Shown here one piece after another: positions 34,241 through 42,377 of a DNA stretch of 64,000 nucleotides. A model generated the notes under the pieces. The model ran no database searches and was not told the origin of the DNA. It worked only from the letters and a program-made list of their open reading frames with translations. How positions within the stretch are numbered: the first letter of the stretch is position 1; each line of letters begins with the position of its first letter. The stretch covers positions 62,001-126,000 of the forward strand of contig CALXSJ010000009.1 in NCBI GenBank assembly GCA_944391115.1, read 5' to 3'. This DNA is from an uncultured Victivallales bacterium (GTDB lineage: Bacteria > Verrucomicrobiota > Lentisphaeria > Victivallales > UBA1829). Position numbers and translations under genes: made by a program.

Positions 34241-36160
34241 ATGAAACAATTTTTTCTGGTGGCTTTTCTGATTTTCTCCGCTCTTCTGTCCGGAGCGGAA
34301 CGCCGGACGGTCGTCCTGCCGCCCGGCACGCCTGTTTTCCGTACAATCGACCTGCAGAAGCCTCCCGCGCTCGTGACAAACAAGGAAACCGAATGCCAGG
34401 TTGAAGGAACCATTCTGCACCGTCACCAGCGGGTGCCGCTCATGCAGGACATCACCTTTTACCGCTTCCGGATTCCGGGACAGGGCGATTTCTGGGCCGC
34501 GCCGCAGATCGCGGTCCGTGTCGATCCGGAAAAACACACACTCTCCTATGAGTTCGAAAAATACCCCCTTCTGATGCTTCTCGGCGGTTTGTGCGCCCTC
34601 TGCGCCGCCGTTCTGACCGTATTCTTCTTCCGGAATCAGACATTTCGACACAGGGGAACACTGCCGTATGCCGCAGTCATTCTCTTCTTTTACGGGATCA
34701 TGCTTTATCTGATCGGGGGAAGCGGAAACATCATTCAGTATCAGGCGGATGATTTCTTCTATTTCCGGGCGGCAAAAGACATGGCGGCAGGAAATTTCAC
34801 CGGTCCCTGGAGCTACACCGTCGGGCTCTCCCTGTTTTATCTGCCGTTTCAACTGTTCATGCAGGCGGAGACACTGCAGGAATTCTACCCACCCTTTCTG
34901 CTCTTCAACTGTTTCATCGTGACGCCGTTCGCCCTCTGCATAAGCTATCGCGCAATCCGGAAACTCTCCTCGTCCGTCCCGGCCTTCTGCACCATCCTGC
35001 TCTGGCTGGTCATGACACTGCTGTATCATCACCGCTACTCCTGGACCGCGGCGCCGGATTCCTATGCGCAATATGTCTACCGTTCCCTCCCCGCCCTGCC
35101 GGAACTGACCTATTCCTATTCCCTGTATGAGCTTTACACCTTTTACGGATACAACTGCGTCAGCGACACTGTGAGCATGGCGCTTGTATTCGCCTGCATC
35201 GCCTCGGCCTTATGCATGAAACCCGGTCTGCGGAATCTCGCGCTGTTTTCGGCGCTTTACGGACTGGCCTGCCTGGTGAGGGTCAACAATCTTCTCTTCA
35301 CTCCGCTGCTGATGCTCATCCTGTATCTGCGCTATGCCGGAGACGGGCTCCTGTCCGGATTCCGTCCTTTGCTGCGCATGGCGGCAACAGGCGCAGCGGC
35401 TTTCCTGGCGATTTTCTCCATTCAGCTTGCCGTGGACTGGCTGCACTTCGGCAATCCGTTCACGCTTCCGTATATCCTGCATGCGGAAGGCGCGCGCAAA
35501 GGATTTTCCTTTTCCATGGTGCCTTACGGAATGCAGCTGCTCTGCATCTCCAATCACGCATGGTTCGTTACGGGAACGCTTGCATGGTTTTTCATTTCCT
35601 CGCGGATGATCCGGGCTCTGCTTGCCTGGTGGATTTTCCCGCTGGTCTTTTTCTTTTTCGGTTATCCGATGGTCTTCAATCATGCGGCGCGTTTCATCCT
35701 GCCAGTCTTCCCTGCGCTTGCCGCGTCGTTTGTGCTGATGGATTTCTGGAAAAGCGCTTCTCGTTCGCTGAAGCTCCGGATCGGGGGAGTCGTGTCTGCC
35801 TCGGTGTTCCTGACTGCCCCCGCCGGATCTCCGGAACTGGCGCGTCTTCTGCCGTGGAATCTTCAGAAATACGGGGTATCACCGGTCGTCACGCAATTTC
35901 TTCAATGGGGCGTTCTGGCGCTGTCGCTTCTTGTCCTTCTGACCTTTCTTGCTGAATTATGGAAAAACAGGATGGGCTGCAACTTTTCCCAGCGCCTCAA
36001 ACCGGTCTTTTTTCTCGGCCTCTTTCTTCTCACATTTTACTGGGCGAATCCGTATGTGACCGCATTCCTCATGCTGTGCGCATTTCTGAAGGCATGTCAG
36101 GATACGGTATCATTGATCCGGAACGCCAGTCCTTCAATGACGGAGATTTCCACATGCTGA
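34241..36160 (+). CDS. Polytopic membrane protein, putative GT-C glycosyltransferase (paralogue A)
   Basis: A 639-residue inner-membrane protein. It begins with a signal-like segment, MKQFFLVAFLIFSALLSGAE, a periplasmic region of about 85 residues, then about ten membrane helices. The first large extracytoplasmic loop has an acidic pair, D170-D171, in QADDFFYFRAAKD, followed by FTGPWSYTVGLSLFYLP, a layout typical of GT-C enzymes that use polyprenyl-phosphate sugars. No close family was recognised. It ends in a seven-base overlap with a paralogue of the same design, so the pair arose by tandem duplication. It likely modifies a surface glycan or protein. Confidence 0.68.
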   Translation: MKQFFLVAFLIFSALLSGAERRTVVLPPGTPVFRTIDLQKPPALVTNKETECQVEGTILHRHQRVPLMQDITFYRFRIPGQGDFWAAPQIAVRVDPEKHTLSYEFEKYPLLMLLGGLCALCAAVLTVFFFRNQTFRHRGTLPYAAVILFFYGIMLYLIGGSGNIIQYQADDFFYFRAAKDMAAGNFTGPWSYTVGLSLFYLPFQLFMQAETLQEFYPPFLLFNCFIVTPFALCISYRAIRKLSSSVPAFCTILLWLVMTLLYHHRYSWTAAPDSYAQYVYRSLPALPELTYSYSLYELYTFYGYNCVSDTVSMALVFACIASALCMKPGLRNLALFSALYGLACLVRVNNLLFTPLLMLILYLRYAGDGLLSGFRPLLRMAATGAAAFLAIFSIQLAVDWLHFGNPFTLPYILHAEGARKGFSFSMVPYGMQLLCISNHAWFVTGTLAWFFISSRMIRALLAWWIFPLVFFFFGYPMVFNHAARFILPVFPALAASFVLMDFWKSASRSLKLRIGGVVSASVFLTAPAGSPELARLLPWNLQKYGVSPVVTQFLQWGVLALSLLVLLTFLAELWKNRMGCNFSQRLKPVFFLGLFLLTFYWANPYVTAFLMLCAFLKACQDTVSLIRNASPSMTEISTC

Positions 36161-38091
36161 AACACATCCTTTCCTGTGCTGCCATTCTTTTTCCGATCCT
36201 CCTGTGCTTCGGGACGGAAAACGTGGAAATATTCCTGCCGCAAGGCTCTCCATTGTTTCATACGACAAAAATCAGCGGTCCTCCCGACGCCTTTGTCCCG
36301 CAGGACACCCTGGCAGCCGTTCACGAGACGTCCACAGGCAATTTCAAACTGGGCGCCCTGGATAAGGACACGCGCATTCTGAAAATCACTTATCCGGGAT
36401 CAGCTCGCGCCTATTGGACCTTCAGTGATATCAGACTTCAAGTCGATCCGGATACCAAAAAAGTATCTTTCGAATTTCTGCCCTATGCAATTCCGATGGC
36501 AGCTGGAATTCTCTGCATTGCCCTCGCCATCGGAACTCTCTTTCTCTGCATCCGGGGAAAGGGGAATCGTTTTCAGGATTATCTTCCCTTCGGATTCATT
36601 GTCCTGCTTCAATACGGAATTCTCCTTTATCTGATCGGTATCACGGCAAACATCATGCTGTTTGCATATGATGAGGTTTACTATCATGCGATTGCCAAAG
36701 ATATTGCGCACATGGATTTTACCGGCCCATGGAGATACACGATCGGACTACCGGTCCTTTATCTGCCGATCGTCATGTTTTGCGGAGACTCGTTTCATGC
36801 TGCAAGATTGCCGCTCACCGTTTTCAACGCCTTCTTCGCCATGCCGCTGCTTCTCTGCATGGCATATCAGGCAATCCGGAAAATCTCATCCGCCCGTGCG
36901 GCCTTATGGATGATCCTGCTTTGGATTGTCATGATTCTCTTTTATCACCATCGCTATTATTACATCGGAGACCACACGGCGCTGGAAACCTATATGATGA
37001 AGTCATTTCCCCGCCTCCCCGCCCTGTCCTTCTCCTATTCCTATTTGGAACTGCTTGTCCTCCTGGGCTACAACGCCGTCAGCGACACCATGAGCTGCAC
37101 GCTTGTTTTCTGCTGCATTGCGGCATCCCTTTGCATGAAACCCACCACCCGGAATCTGGCATTGTTTTCCGCATTGTATGCCCTGACCTGCCTGGTGCGC
37201 ATCAATAACGTCATATTCATCCCCCTGCTGGCTTTTTCTCTTTATCTGCGCTATGCAGAGAATCTCCGGAATCCGCGACAGTGGATTCGCTTCCTGCTGA
37301 CCGGCGCAATTCCCTTCCTTCTCGTCTTCTCCGTTCAGCTTGCCATTAACGCCATACAGCTGGGAAGCCCTTTTACCCTGCCGTATGTCCTTCACCAGAA
37401 ACCGGACATGATGAAAGGCTTCACGATGAAAACCCTTCCTTTCGGAATCCGTTTCCTGGGGATCAACAACTTCGCATATTTTGTAATCGGGACCCTGTCG
37501 CTCTTCTTCATCGCCGATCGGAAAAGCAGAGTGATTCTTTCACTCTGGACTTTGCCGCTGACAATCTTTTTCTTTGGATATCCCGAGGTGTTCAACAACG
37601 GAACGCGTTTCATTCTGCCGGTATATGCGGGATTTGTCGCAGCAGTGGTTCTGGCGGACATCTGGAAGGGAGTGTTTTCGGAAAAAATCCGCTGTGCCGC
37701 GGTTCTGCTGGCGGGGGTCTTCCTGACCGCTCCGGCGGGAACGGAAAGAATGGAGCAGTATCTGCCGTGGGACTGGGGATCCTGCGGAATGACGCCGCAT
37801 ACCGCATTCCGGATTCAAATCGCGGTGATTGCCGTTTCCATCATCATTCTTCTGTCTTTCCTTGTGGATTTCCGGCGTGCAAATGAAAGGTTTGAACGCC
37901 GACGCATTCTCTCAGTCATGCTTTACCTTGCGCTTTTTCTCCTCTTCTTCCACTGGGGCAATCCCTATGCCGTCGCCGTGCTCATGCTGTGCGCATTCCT
38001 GCGGGCGTGTTATGATGCGGTGATCCTGATCCGGGAGAAAATCAGAACAGTTCCGGCTGAATGTGTGTCGGAGGATGCAGAATCGACTTGA
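36154..38091 (+). CDS. Polytopic membrane protein, putative GT-C glycosyltransferase (paralogue B)
   Basis: A 645-residue paralogue of the preceding gene, aligned over its whole length: signal-like start MLKHILSCAAILFPILL, acidic pair D173-E174 in YDEVYYHAIAKD, then FTGPWRYTIGLPVLYLP, and shared blocks SDTMSCTLVFCCIAASLCMK and FGYPEVFNNGTRFILPV. I start at ATG 36154, with GGAG eight bases upstream; earlier in-frame codons would run far back into paralogue A. The 3' end overlaps rnhB on the other strand by 50 bases. Function is probably sugar transfer at the periplasmic face; substrate unknown. Confidence 0.68.
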   Translation: MLKHILSCAAILFPILLCFGTENVEIFLPQGSPLFHTTKISGPPDAFVPQDTLAAVHETSTGNFKLGALDKDTRILKITYPGSARAYWTFSDIRLQVDPDTKKVSFEFLPYAIPMAAGILCIALAIGTLFLCIRGKGNRFQDYLPFGFIVLLQYGILLYLIGITANIMLFAYDEVYYHAIAKDIAHMDFTGPWRYTIGLPVLYLPIVMFCGDSFHAARLPLTVFNAFFAMPLLLCMAYQAIRKISSARAALWMILLWIVMILFYHHRYYYIGDHTALETYMMKSFPRLPALSFSYSYLELLVLLGYNAVSDTMSCTLVFCCIAASLCMKPTTRNLALFSALYALTCLVRINNVIFIPLLAFSLYLRYAENLRNPRQWIRFLLTGAIPFLLVFSVQLAINAIQLGSPFTLPYVLHQKPDMMKGFTMKTLPFGIRFLGINNFAYFVIGTLSLFFIADRKSRVILSLWTLPLTIFFFGYPEVFNNGTRFILPVYAGFVAAVVLADIWKGVFSEKIRCAAVLLAGVFLTAPAGTERMEQYLPWDWGSCGMTPHTAFRIQIAVIAVSIIILLSFLVDFRRANERFERRRILSVMLYLALFLLFFHWGNPYAVAVLMLCAFLRACYDAVILIREKIRTVPAECVSEDAEST

Positions 38092-38740
38092 CCGGCTCGA
38101 AGGTCAGGCGGTGAATCGGACAGGGACCGTATTTCCGGACGGCCGCGATATGAAGTTCCGTGCAGTATCCCTTGTGAATCTCAAAATGGTATTCCGGATA
38201 GGTTTCCGCAATCCTCTCCATGTAGAGATCGCGGTGGGTCTTCGCAAGAATGCTCGCCGCCGCGATGGATGCGGATTTCGCATCGCCCTTCACAATCGAC
38301 AGCGAGGGGATGGAAAGCCCTCTGACCGGATTGCCGTCAATAAGGGCGAACTGCGCATTTTTCAGCTGCGCAAGCGCCATTCCCATGGCCTTCCATGTGG
38401 CGCGCAGAATATTGATTCTGTCGATCTCCTCCGGAAACACCTCCCCGACGGCGGAAAGGACGGAAGGTTCCCCGAGAAGACGTTCCCGCATCCGCATGCG
38501 CTCGGCATGGGTCAGCTGCTTGGAATCGAAGACACCTGCCGGAACGCGTTCCGGATCGGTGAAAATCACGGCGGCGGCAACCACGGGTCCGGCCATGCAG
38601 CCGCGCCCGGCCTCGTCGACCCCCGCGACAAAAGAAAACCCCTCGGCCCACTTTGCAGTTTCGCAGGCGAGGAGTTCATCCCGCACGGACAGAAAAGCTT
38701 CCGGAGAAGCATTTCCCGCAGCGGTGTTTTTTCTTGACAT
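38042..38740 (-). CDS. rnhB: Ribonuclease HII
   Basis: A 232-residue RNase HII that removes ribonucleotides from DNA. Catalytic residues begin at D42-E43 in AGVDEAGRGCMAGPVV, with the third Asp in ALIDGNPV and a C-terminal carboxylate region after SIAAASILAKTHRD. The protein ends QPELF, which fits the QxxLF sliding-clamp-binding pattern. I choose ATG 38740 (MSRKNTAAG); a longer reading covers rplS in another frame. It is the last gene of the rpsP operon, 16 bases after rplS. Its end overlaps the tail of the convergent membrane-protein gene by 50 bases. Confidence 0.95.
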   Translation of the reverse strand: MSRKNTAAGNASPEAFLSVRDELLACETAKWAEGFSFVAGVDEAGRGCMAGPVVAAAVIFTDPERVPAGVFDSKQLTHAERMRMRERLLGEPSVLSAVGEVFPEEIDRINILRATWKAMGMALAQLKNAQFALIDGNPVRGLSIPSLSIVKGDAKSASIAAASILAKTHRDLYMERIAETYPEYHFEIHKGYCTELHIAAVRKYGPCPIHRLTFEPVKSILHPPTHIQPELF

Positions 38741-38756
38741 GTCCGCGGACGGAGGA

Positions 38757-39107
38757 TCAGGCGTTGAACTTCTTTTCCTTGACCTTCGCGGCCTTGCCGA
38801 CCTTGTCTCTGAGATAGTAGAGCTTGGCGCGTCTGACATGGCCCCTGCGCTCAACTTCGATCCGGTCGATTCTGGGGGTGTGAAGCGGGAAAATCTTTTC
38901 CACGCCGACGCCGAACGAAACGCGTCTGACCGTAAAGGTCTCGCGGATTCCGCTGCCTCTGCGGGCGATGACGACACCGGAGAAGAGCTGAATGCGCTCG
39001 TTGTCGCCTTCGACGATCTTGTTGTAGACCTTCACCGTGTCTCCGATGTTGAAGTCAGGAATATCCTGCTTGCACTGCATTTTTTCGATTTTGTCCATCA
39101 CGTTCAT
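38757..39107 (-). CDS. rplS: 50S ribosomal protein L19
   Basis: A 116-residue L19, found at the interface of the two ribosomal subunits. Signature stretches are [35 protein letters not shown] (read in parts) and [20 protein letters not shown]. The ATG at 39107 (MNVMDKIE) matches the family start and lies four bases after the trmD stop. It sits in the standard trmD-rplS order. Confidence 0.97.
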   Translation of the reverse strand: MNVMDKIEKMQCKQDIPDFNIGDTVKVYNKIVEGDNERIQLFSGVVIARRGSGIRETFTVRRVSFGVGVEKIFPLHTPRIDRIEVERRGHVRRAKLYYLRDKVGKAAKVKEKKFNA

Positions 39108-39111
39108 ATTC

Positions 39112-39816
39112 TCAATCCTCCGATTTTGATTCCTCTTTCCCGGCAAGATCGGGCCGCCTTCTCAATGTTTCAAGAAAGGCCTCGTTCCGCCTCCATTTCT
39201 CAATCAGCGCGTGATTCCCGGAGAGAAGCACGTCCGGCACCTTCCAGGAGCGGAATTCCGCGGGCCTGGTGTACTGCGGATATTCCAGAAATCCCGACTC
39301 CGTCGAAAAGGATTCATCCGCATCCGACTCGTCGCATCCCAGCGCGCCCGGCAGCAGTCGCACGACGGCATCGCACATGACCATTGCCGGAAGGTTGCCG
39401 CTTGTGAGCACATAATCGCCGATCGAAATCTCCCGGTCTGCGAGATGCAGTCTCACACGCTCGTCCACGCCCTCATAATGTCCGCATACGATCAGAAGAT
39501 GACTTTCCTGCGCCAGTTCCGTCGCGATCTTCTGAGTGAAGCGTTCGCCGCGCGGCCCTGTCAGAATAACTTTCGTGTCATCTCTTTTCAACGCCTCGAC
39601 CGCTTCGAAAAGCGGTTCCGGCTTCATCAGCATCCCCGGACCTCCGCCGAAAGGCTTGTCGTCAACCGTTTGGTGCCTGTCGTGCGTATAATCGCGCAGG
39701 TTGACGGCATGGATCTCAACGAGTCCGTTTTTCATCGCCCGCCCGACGATGCTGCTTCCGAGCGGGCCGAAGAAAATCTCCGGAAACAAAGTCAGGATGT
39801 CAATCCGCAGACTCAG
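39112..39816 (-). CDS. trmD: tRNA (guanine-N1)-methyltransferase TrmD, probable non-AUG start
   Basis: TrmD methylates G37 of tRNAs and is essential. The trefoil-knot SAM site is visible as [12 protein letters not shown] and [14 protein letters not shown], and [15 protein letters not shown] is conserved. Family members begin [11 protein letters not shown]. Here that strand reads [11 protein letters not shown], and no ATG, GTG or TTG precedes it in frame. A CTG at 39816 overlaps the khpA TGA as CTGA, just like the ATGA overlaps elsewhere, and a second CTG is at 39810. The first standard start is TTG 39789, which would delete the first beta strand. I therefore extend the gene to 39816, with that start unproven. 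Confidence 0.9.
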   Translation of the reverse strand: MSLRIDILTLFPEIFFGPLGSSIVGRAMKNGLVEIHAVNLRDYTHDRHQTVDDKPFGGGPGMLMKPEPLFEAVEALKRDDTKVILTGPRGERFTQKIATELAQESHLLIVCGHYEGVDERVRLHLADREISIGDYVLTSGNLPAMVMCDAVVRLLPGALGCDESDADESFSTESGFLEYPQYTRPAEFRSWKVPDVLLSGNHALIEKWRRNEAFLETLRRRPDLAGKEESKSED

Positions 39817-40151
39817 TCCATCACCTCGACACTGACTCTGTCCTGCATTCTTCCGGCCGCTCCGGCGACAAGGGCGCGCAAGGCAATGATCGTCTTGCCC
39901 TTCTTGCCGATGATTTTCCCGGTGTCTTCCTTTCTGCAGGAAATACGGATCACTTTGACTTCTCCGTCTGTCTCGGTCGCAATCCTGACCTCGTCCGGAT
40001 TGTCAACCAGCGCGCGGACCACATAATCGACGAAGCCTTCCAGATCCTTCAGCGTCACCGGGCGGGTGTTCCCCGCCGCGGGCGCCGGCTTCTTTTCTTC
40101 ACTTCCGGAATGTCCGCCGCCGAACAATTTCATTAATGCCTTGATAACCAC
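39813..40151 (-). CDS. khpA: KH-domain RNA-binding protein KhpA
   Basis: A 112-residue protein with a single KH domain of the KhpA (YlqC) type: [21 protein letters not shown], then the GxxG loop in [17 protein letters not shown]. It has an extra N-terminal stretch of about 30 residues. KhpA partners with KhpB/Jag in other bacteria, and a khpB gene is present at 44166. It starts at GTG 40151, eight bases after GGAG. Its stop overlaps the proposed trmD start. It occupies the usual place after rpsP. Confidence 0.93.
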   Translation of the reverse strand: MVIKALMKLFGGGHSGSEEKKPAPAAGNTRPVTLKDLEGFVDYVVRALVDNPDEVRIATETDGEVKVIRISCRKEDTGKIIGKKGKTIIALRALVAGAAGRMQDRVSVEVMD

Positions 40152-40239
40152 GGTGCATACTCCAGGAAATCAGGCCGCCTGAAAAACAGGACGCCGCCGT
40201 ATCACGGGCAGCGCCTCAATCAAACAGTCCAGCGACTGC

Positions 40240-40545
40240 TCAGGCTTCGGCCGTTTCCTTCTTAAAATTCTTCTTCTTGGTGTAGGGATCGGCAACGCCT
40301 CTGACCTTGGATTTTCCCTCTTTGGCGCGCTTGTAGATATCCGCCACGGTCTCGCTCATCTGAGCGCCCTGGGAAAGCCAGTATTCGGTTCTTTCAACAT
40401 CAAGTTTTTCGTTGCTCTGTCTCGGATCGTAGAATCCGAGGGTTTCAAGGGTGTAGCCGTCGCGGGAGGAACGGATGTCGGTTGCAACCACGCGGAAGCT
40501 GATCCAGTTCTTCGCACCTGTTTTTTTCAGTCTGATTCTGACCAT
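40240..40545 (-). CDS. rpsP: 30S ribosomal protein S16
   Basis: A 101-residue S16 protein, needed for 30S assembly. It begins MVRIRLKKTGAKNWISFRVV and contains GFYDPRQSNEKLDVERTEYW, both typical. AAGGTG precedes the ATG. It is the first gene of the rpsP-khpA-trmD-rplS-rnhB operon, 88 bases before khpA. The commonly present rimM is missing between khpA and trmD. Confidence 0.97.
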   Translation of the reverse strand: MVRIRLKKTGAKNWISFRVVATDIRSSRDGYTLETLGFYDPRQSNEKLDVERTEYWLSQGAQMSETVADIYKRAKEGKSKVRGVADPYTKKKNFKKETAEA

Positions 40546-40859
40546 TGTGAGATCACCTTATTCTCATACTGTTTGTTGTCCGGCACGACGGATGTCCCGG
40601 CGTGCCCCTGTTTTCGCTCTTCGCCGCCCGGTCGAATGAAGTGGGGAGCGGCAAAAGTCAAATAATATACCCATTCCTTTCCCGATTGCAAATCCATTTC
40701 CCGTTTTTTTTCATACAAGGAACATTTTTTTTGCAAAAAAGTCATTTTTCAGAACTGTTTTTCCCGGAAAGGTTTGATTTCCCCGGAAAAGCCGTATACT
40801 GTATCATGTCCCGAATGACAATGCAACACAGAATAGAACAAATCAGGAGAAACTGAATC
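40546..40859. other. Divergent intergenic region between rpsP and a secreted-protein gene
   Basis: The 314 bases hold the rpsP promoter (40664-40691, minus) and a possible plus-strand promoter with TATACT at 40795-40800 preceded 16 bases upstream by TTTGAT. Runs of T and A occur near 40700-40740. No gene or RNA family is recognised. Confidence 0.6.
40664..40691 (-). promoter_or_regulatory. Promoter of the rpsP operon
   Basis: On the minus strand TTGCAA (40691-40686), a 16-base spacer and TATATT (40669-40664), about 120 bases before the rpsP ATG. Confidence 0.6.
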
Positions 40860-41354
40860 ATGCCCGCCCGCATTCTGCTTCTGGCGATCCTTGCGTTCAC
40901 TCTTGCCGCGGGGGAGGAGAAATCGGAAGAGAAAAAAGCTTCCTCCCTGCTCAAAGCCGGCACGCTGGTCTCCGCCGCGCTTCTCACGGAAAAACCCGCC
41001 ATCGACACCCCTTACGGCGCCCAGAAGAACTCATCCCCATGCTGGATTGAAGTGACCGTCAAACCGGATGCGGGGCGATCCGTCAGCATTCACGACTACG
41101 TTCTGACCGCGGACGGCACGGAATATCCGTGCGCCGCCGTCACTCTGGAGGGAGACGGCTATTCCGGCGGGATCTGGAAACTGGAACAGCTTGACGGTTC
41201 GAAAAATTTCAAGATGCTGTTCCCCGTCCCCTCAAGGGACGCCTCCTACCGAATCAAATTCAAACTGCTGCCGACTTCGCTGCCTGCGCTGAACCTGGAA
41301 ATTTCCGCTCCGGGCACGGAGGAAGCGCAGGTCTCGCAGGAGAAAAAATCATAA
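40860..41354 (+). CDS. Secreted or periplasmic protein of unknown function
   Basis: A 164-residue protein with an N-terminal signal peptide (MPARILLLAILAFTLAAGEE) followed by a charged EEKSEEKK stretch and a small beta-rich domain (WIEVTVKPDAGRSVSIHDYV and DASYRIKFKLLPTS). No family was recognised. It is a single gene with AGGAGAAAC before the ATG and divergent from rpsP. Its short length, single domain and charged linker are consistent with a periplasmic or outer-surface protein; I do not assign a function. Confidence 0.75.
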   Translation: MPARILLLAILAFTLAAGEEKSEEKKASSLLKAGTLVSAALLTEKPAIDTPYGAQKNSSPCWIEVTVKPDAGRSVSIHDYVLTADGTEYPCAAVTLEGDGYSGGIWKLEQLDGSKNFKMLFPVPSRDASYRIKFKLLPTSLPALNLEISAPGTEEAQVSQEKKS

Positions 41355-41512
41355 GGAAATTTCTTTTTCAATAAAAATCTCGTTGCGCGCCTTGAAAAAC
41401 GCTCTTCCCGCGTTATCTTATCAACTCGTTTTTTGCAGTCGCGCAATAAAAATCGTCAATTTGCAATACAAGTCGGGGAAAAGCTGTTTCCCCGGAGAAA
41501 GGAAAAAGAACC

Positions 41513-41650
41513 ATGAAGAGAACGTATCAGCCCTCAAGACTGAAAAGAGCCCGGAAATGCGGATTCAGAGCCCGGATGGCGACCCGCGGCGGACGCGCGG
41601 TCCTCAGAAGCCGCCGCGCAAAAGGCCGGAAGAGACTCGCTCTCGTGTAA
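41513..41650 (+). CDS. rpmH: 50S ribosomal protein L34
   Basis: A 45-residue L34: [20 protein letters not shown] at the start, then an Arg-rich core ([20 protein letters not shown]) and LALV at the end. This is the family's usual size and composition. CCGGAGAAAGG lies upstream of the ATG. It stands first in the rpmH-rnpA-yidD-yidC-khpB cluster, an order that in many bacteria lies near the replication origin. No dnaA or clear DnaA-box cluster is visible here. Confidence 0.95.
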   Translation: MKRTYQPSRLKRARKCGFRARMATRGGRAVLRSRRAKGRKRLALV

Positions 41651-41741
41651 CGTGTTGTTTCCGCCTCTCCGGACGCGCGGAGACAGACATACGCCGTGCG
41701 CCGGATAGTCATCGTTTTCCCATTGGAGCAAGAGCGCAGCC

Positions 41742-42113
41742 TTGAAACAGACATTGACGGAACAGGACAAACTGAAGCTCAAGTCCGATTTCATGCTGGT
41801 TCGCGAAAAAGGGCGCAAGGAAACCGGTCCGTATGCCGTAATGCTCTATCTGCCGCCGGAAGCGCCGGATTCGGAGGAAACGGTGAAATGCGGAATCATC
41901 TGCAGCAGAAGATTCGACCGCAGGGCGGTGAAGCGGAATCGTGCGAGGCGCCTGCTCTGGGAGTCGTTCCGCCTGATGAAGCGGAGGATTGTGCCATGCC
42001 GGATGATCTTCATCCCGAGACGGGAAATACTCAATGCGAGAATGCAGGATGTGGCCGCGCGGATGGAACTCATGTTCGCACGGGCGGGGATCCTGAAGCA
42101 TTCCCGGAAATAA
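41742..42113 (+). CDS. rnpA: Ribonuclease P protein component
   Basis: A 123-residue RnpA, the protein partner of the RNase P ribozyme in tRNA 5' maturation. The signature [19 protein letters not shown] carries the conserved basic helix. The first residues [20 protein letters not shown] align with the family start. The only suitable initiation codon is TTG 41742, with GGAG about 13 bases upstream, so initiation may be weak. The last 118 bases overlap yidD in another frame. Confidence 0.93.
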   Translation: MKQTLTEQDKLKLKSDFMLVREKGRKETGPYAVMLYLPPEAPDSEETVKCGIICSRRFDRRAVKRNRARRLLWESFRLMKRRIVPCRMIFIPRREILNARMQDVAARMELMFARAGILKHSRK

Positions 42114-42364
42114 AACTCTCCTTTTCCCTTTCCGGACTGTGCCTCCTGCTGATCTGGTGCTACAAGAAGGCGGTTTCGCCCATGCTGCCGCGCTGCTGCC
42201 GGTTTACGCCGACCTGTTCCGCTTATGCAGCGGAAGCCATCATGACCCATGGCGTTGTGAAAGGTCTCTGCCTTGCCTCATGGCGTCTGCTGCGCTGCCA
42301 GCCCCTGTGCAGAGGGGGATATGACCCGGTGCCGCCGCGGGGATGCTGGCGGGCAAAATCATGA
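41996..42364 (+). CDS. yidD: Membrane protein insertion efficiency factor YidD
   Basis: A 122-residue protein containing a complete YidD domain: [32 protein letters not shown], then [16 protein letters not shown]. YidD is a small membrane-associated protein that helps YidC insertion. The core is preceded by about 40 residues encoded out of frame within rnpA. ATG 41996 is the only in-frame start and has GGAGG nine bases upstream, so the 118-base overlap seems real. The stop is 14 bases before the yidC start. Confidence 0.88.
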   Translation: MPDDLHPETGNTQCENAGCGRADGTHVRTGGDPEAFPEIKLSFSLSGLCLLLIWCYKKAVSPMLPRCCRFTPTCSAYAAEAIMTHGVVKGLCLASWRLLRCQPLCRGGYDPVPPRGCWRAKS

Positions 42365-42377
42365 AAGGTTGAAACAA

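Noticed and set aside
41355-41512. Possible origin-related signals upstream of rpmH (TTATCAAC near 41417)
   Set aside because: One weak match to a DnaA box, no cluster, no dnaA and no AT-rich unwinding element that stands out.
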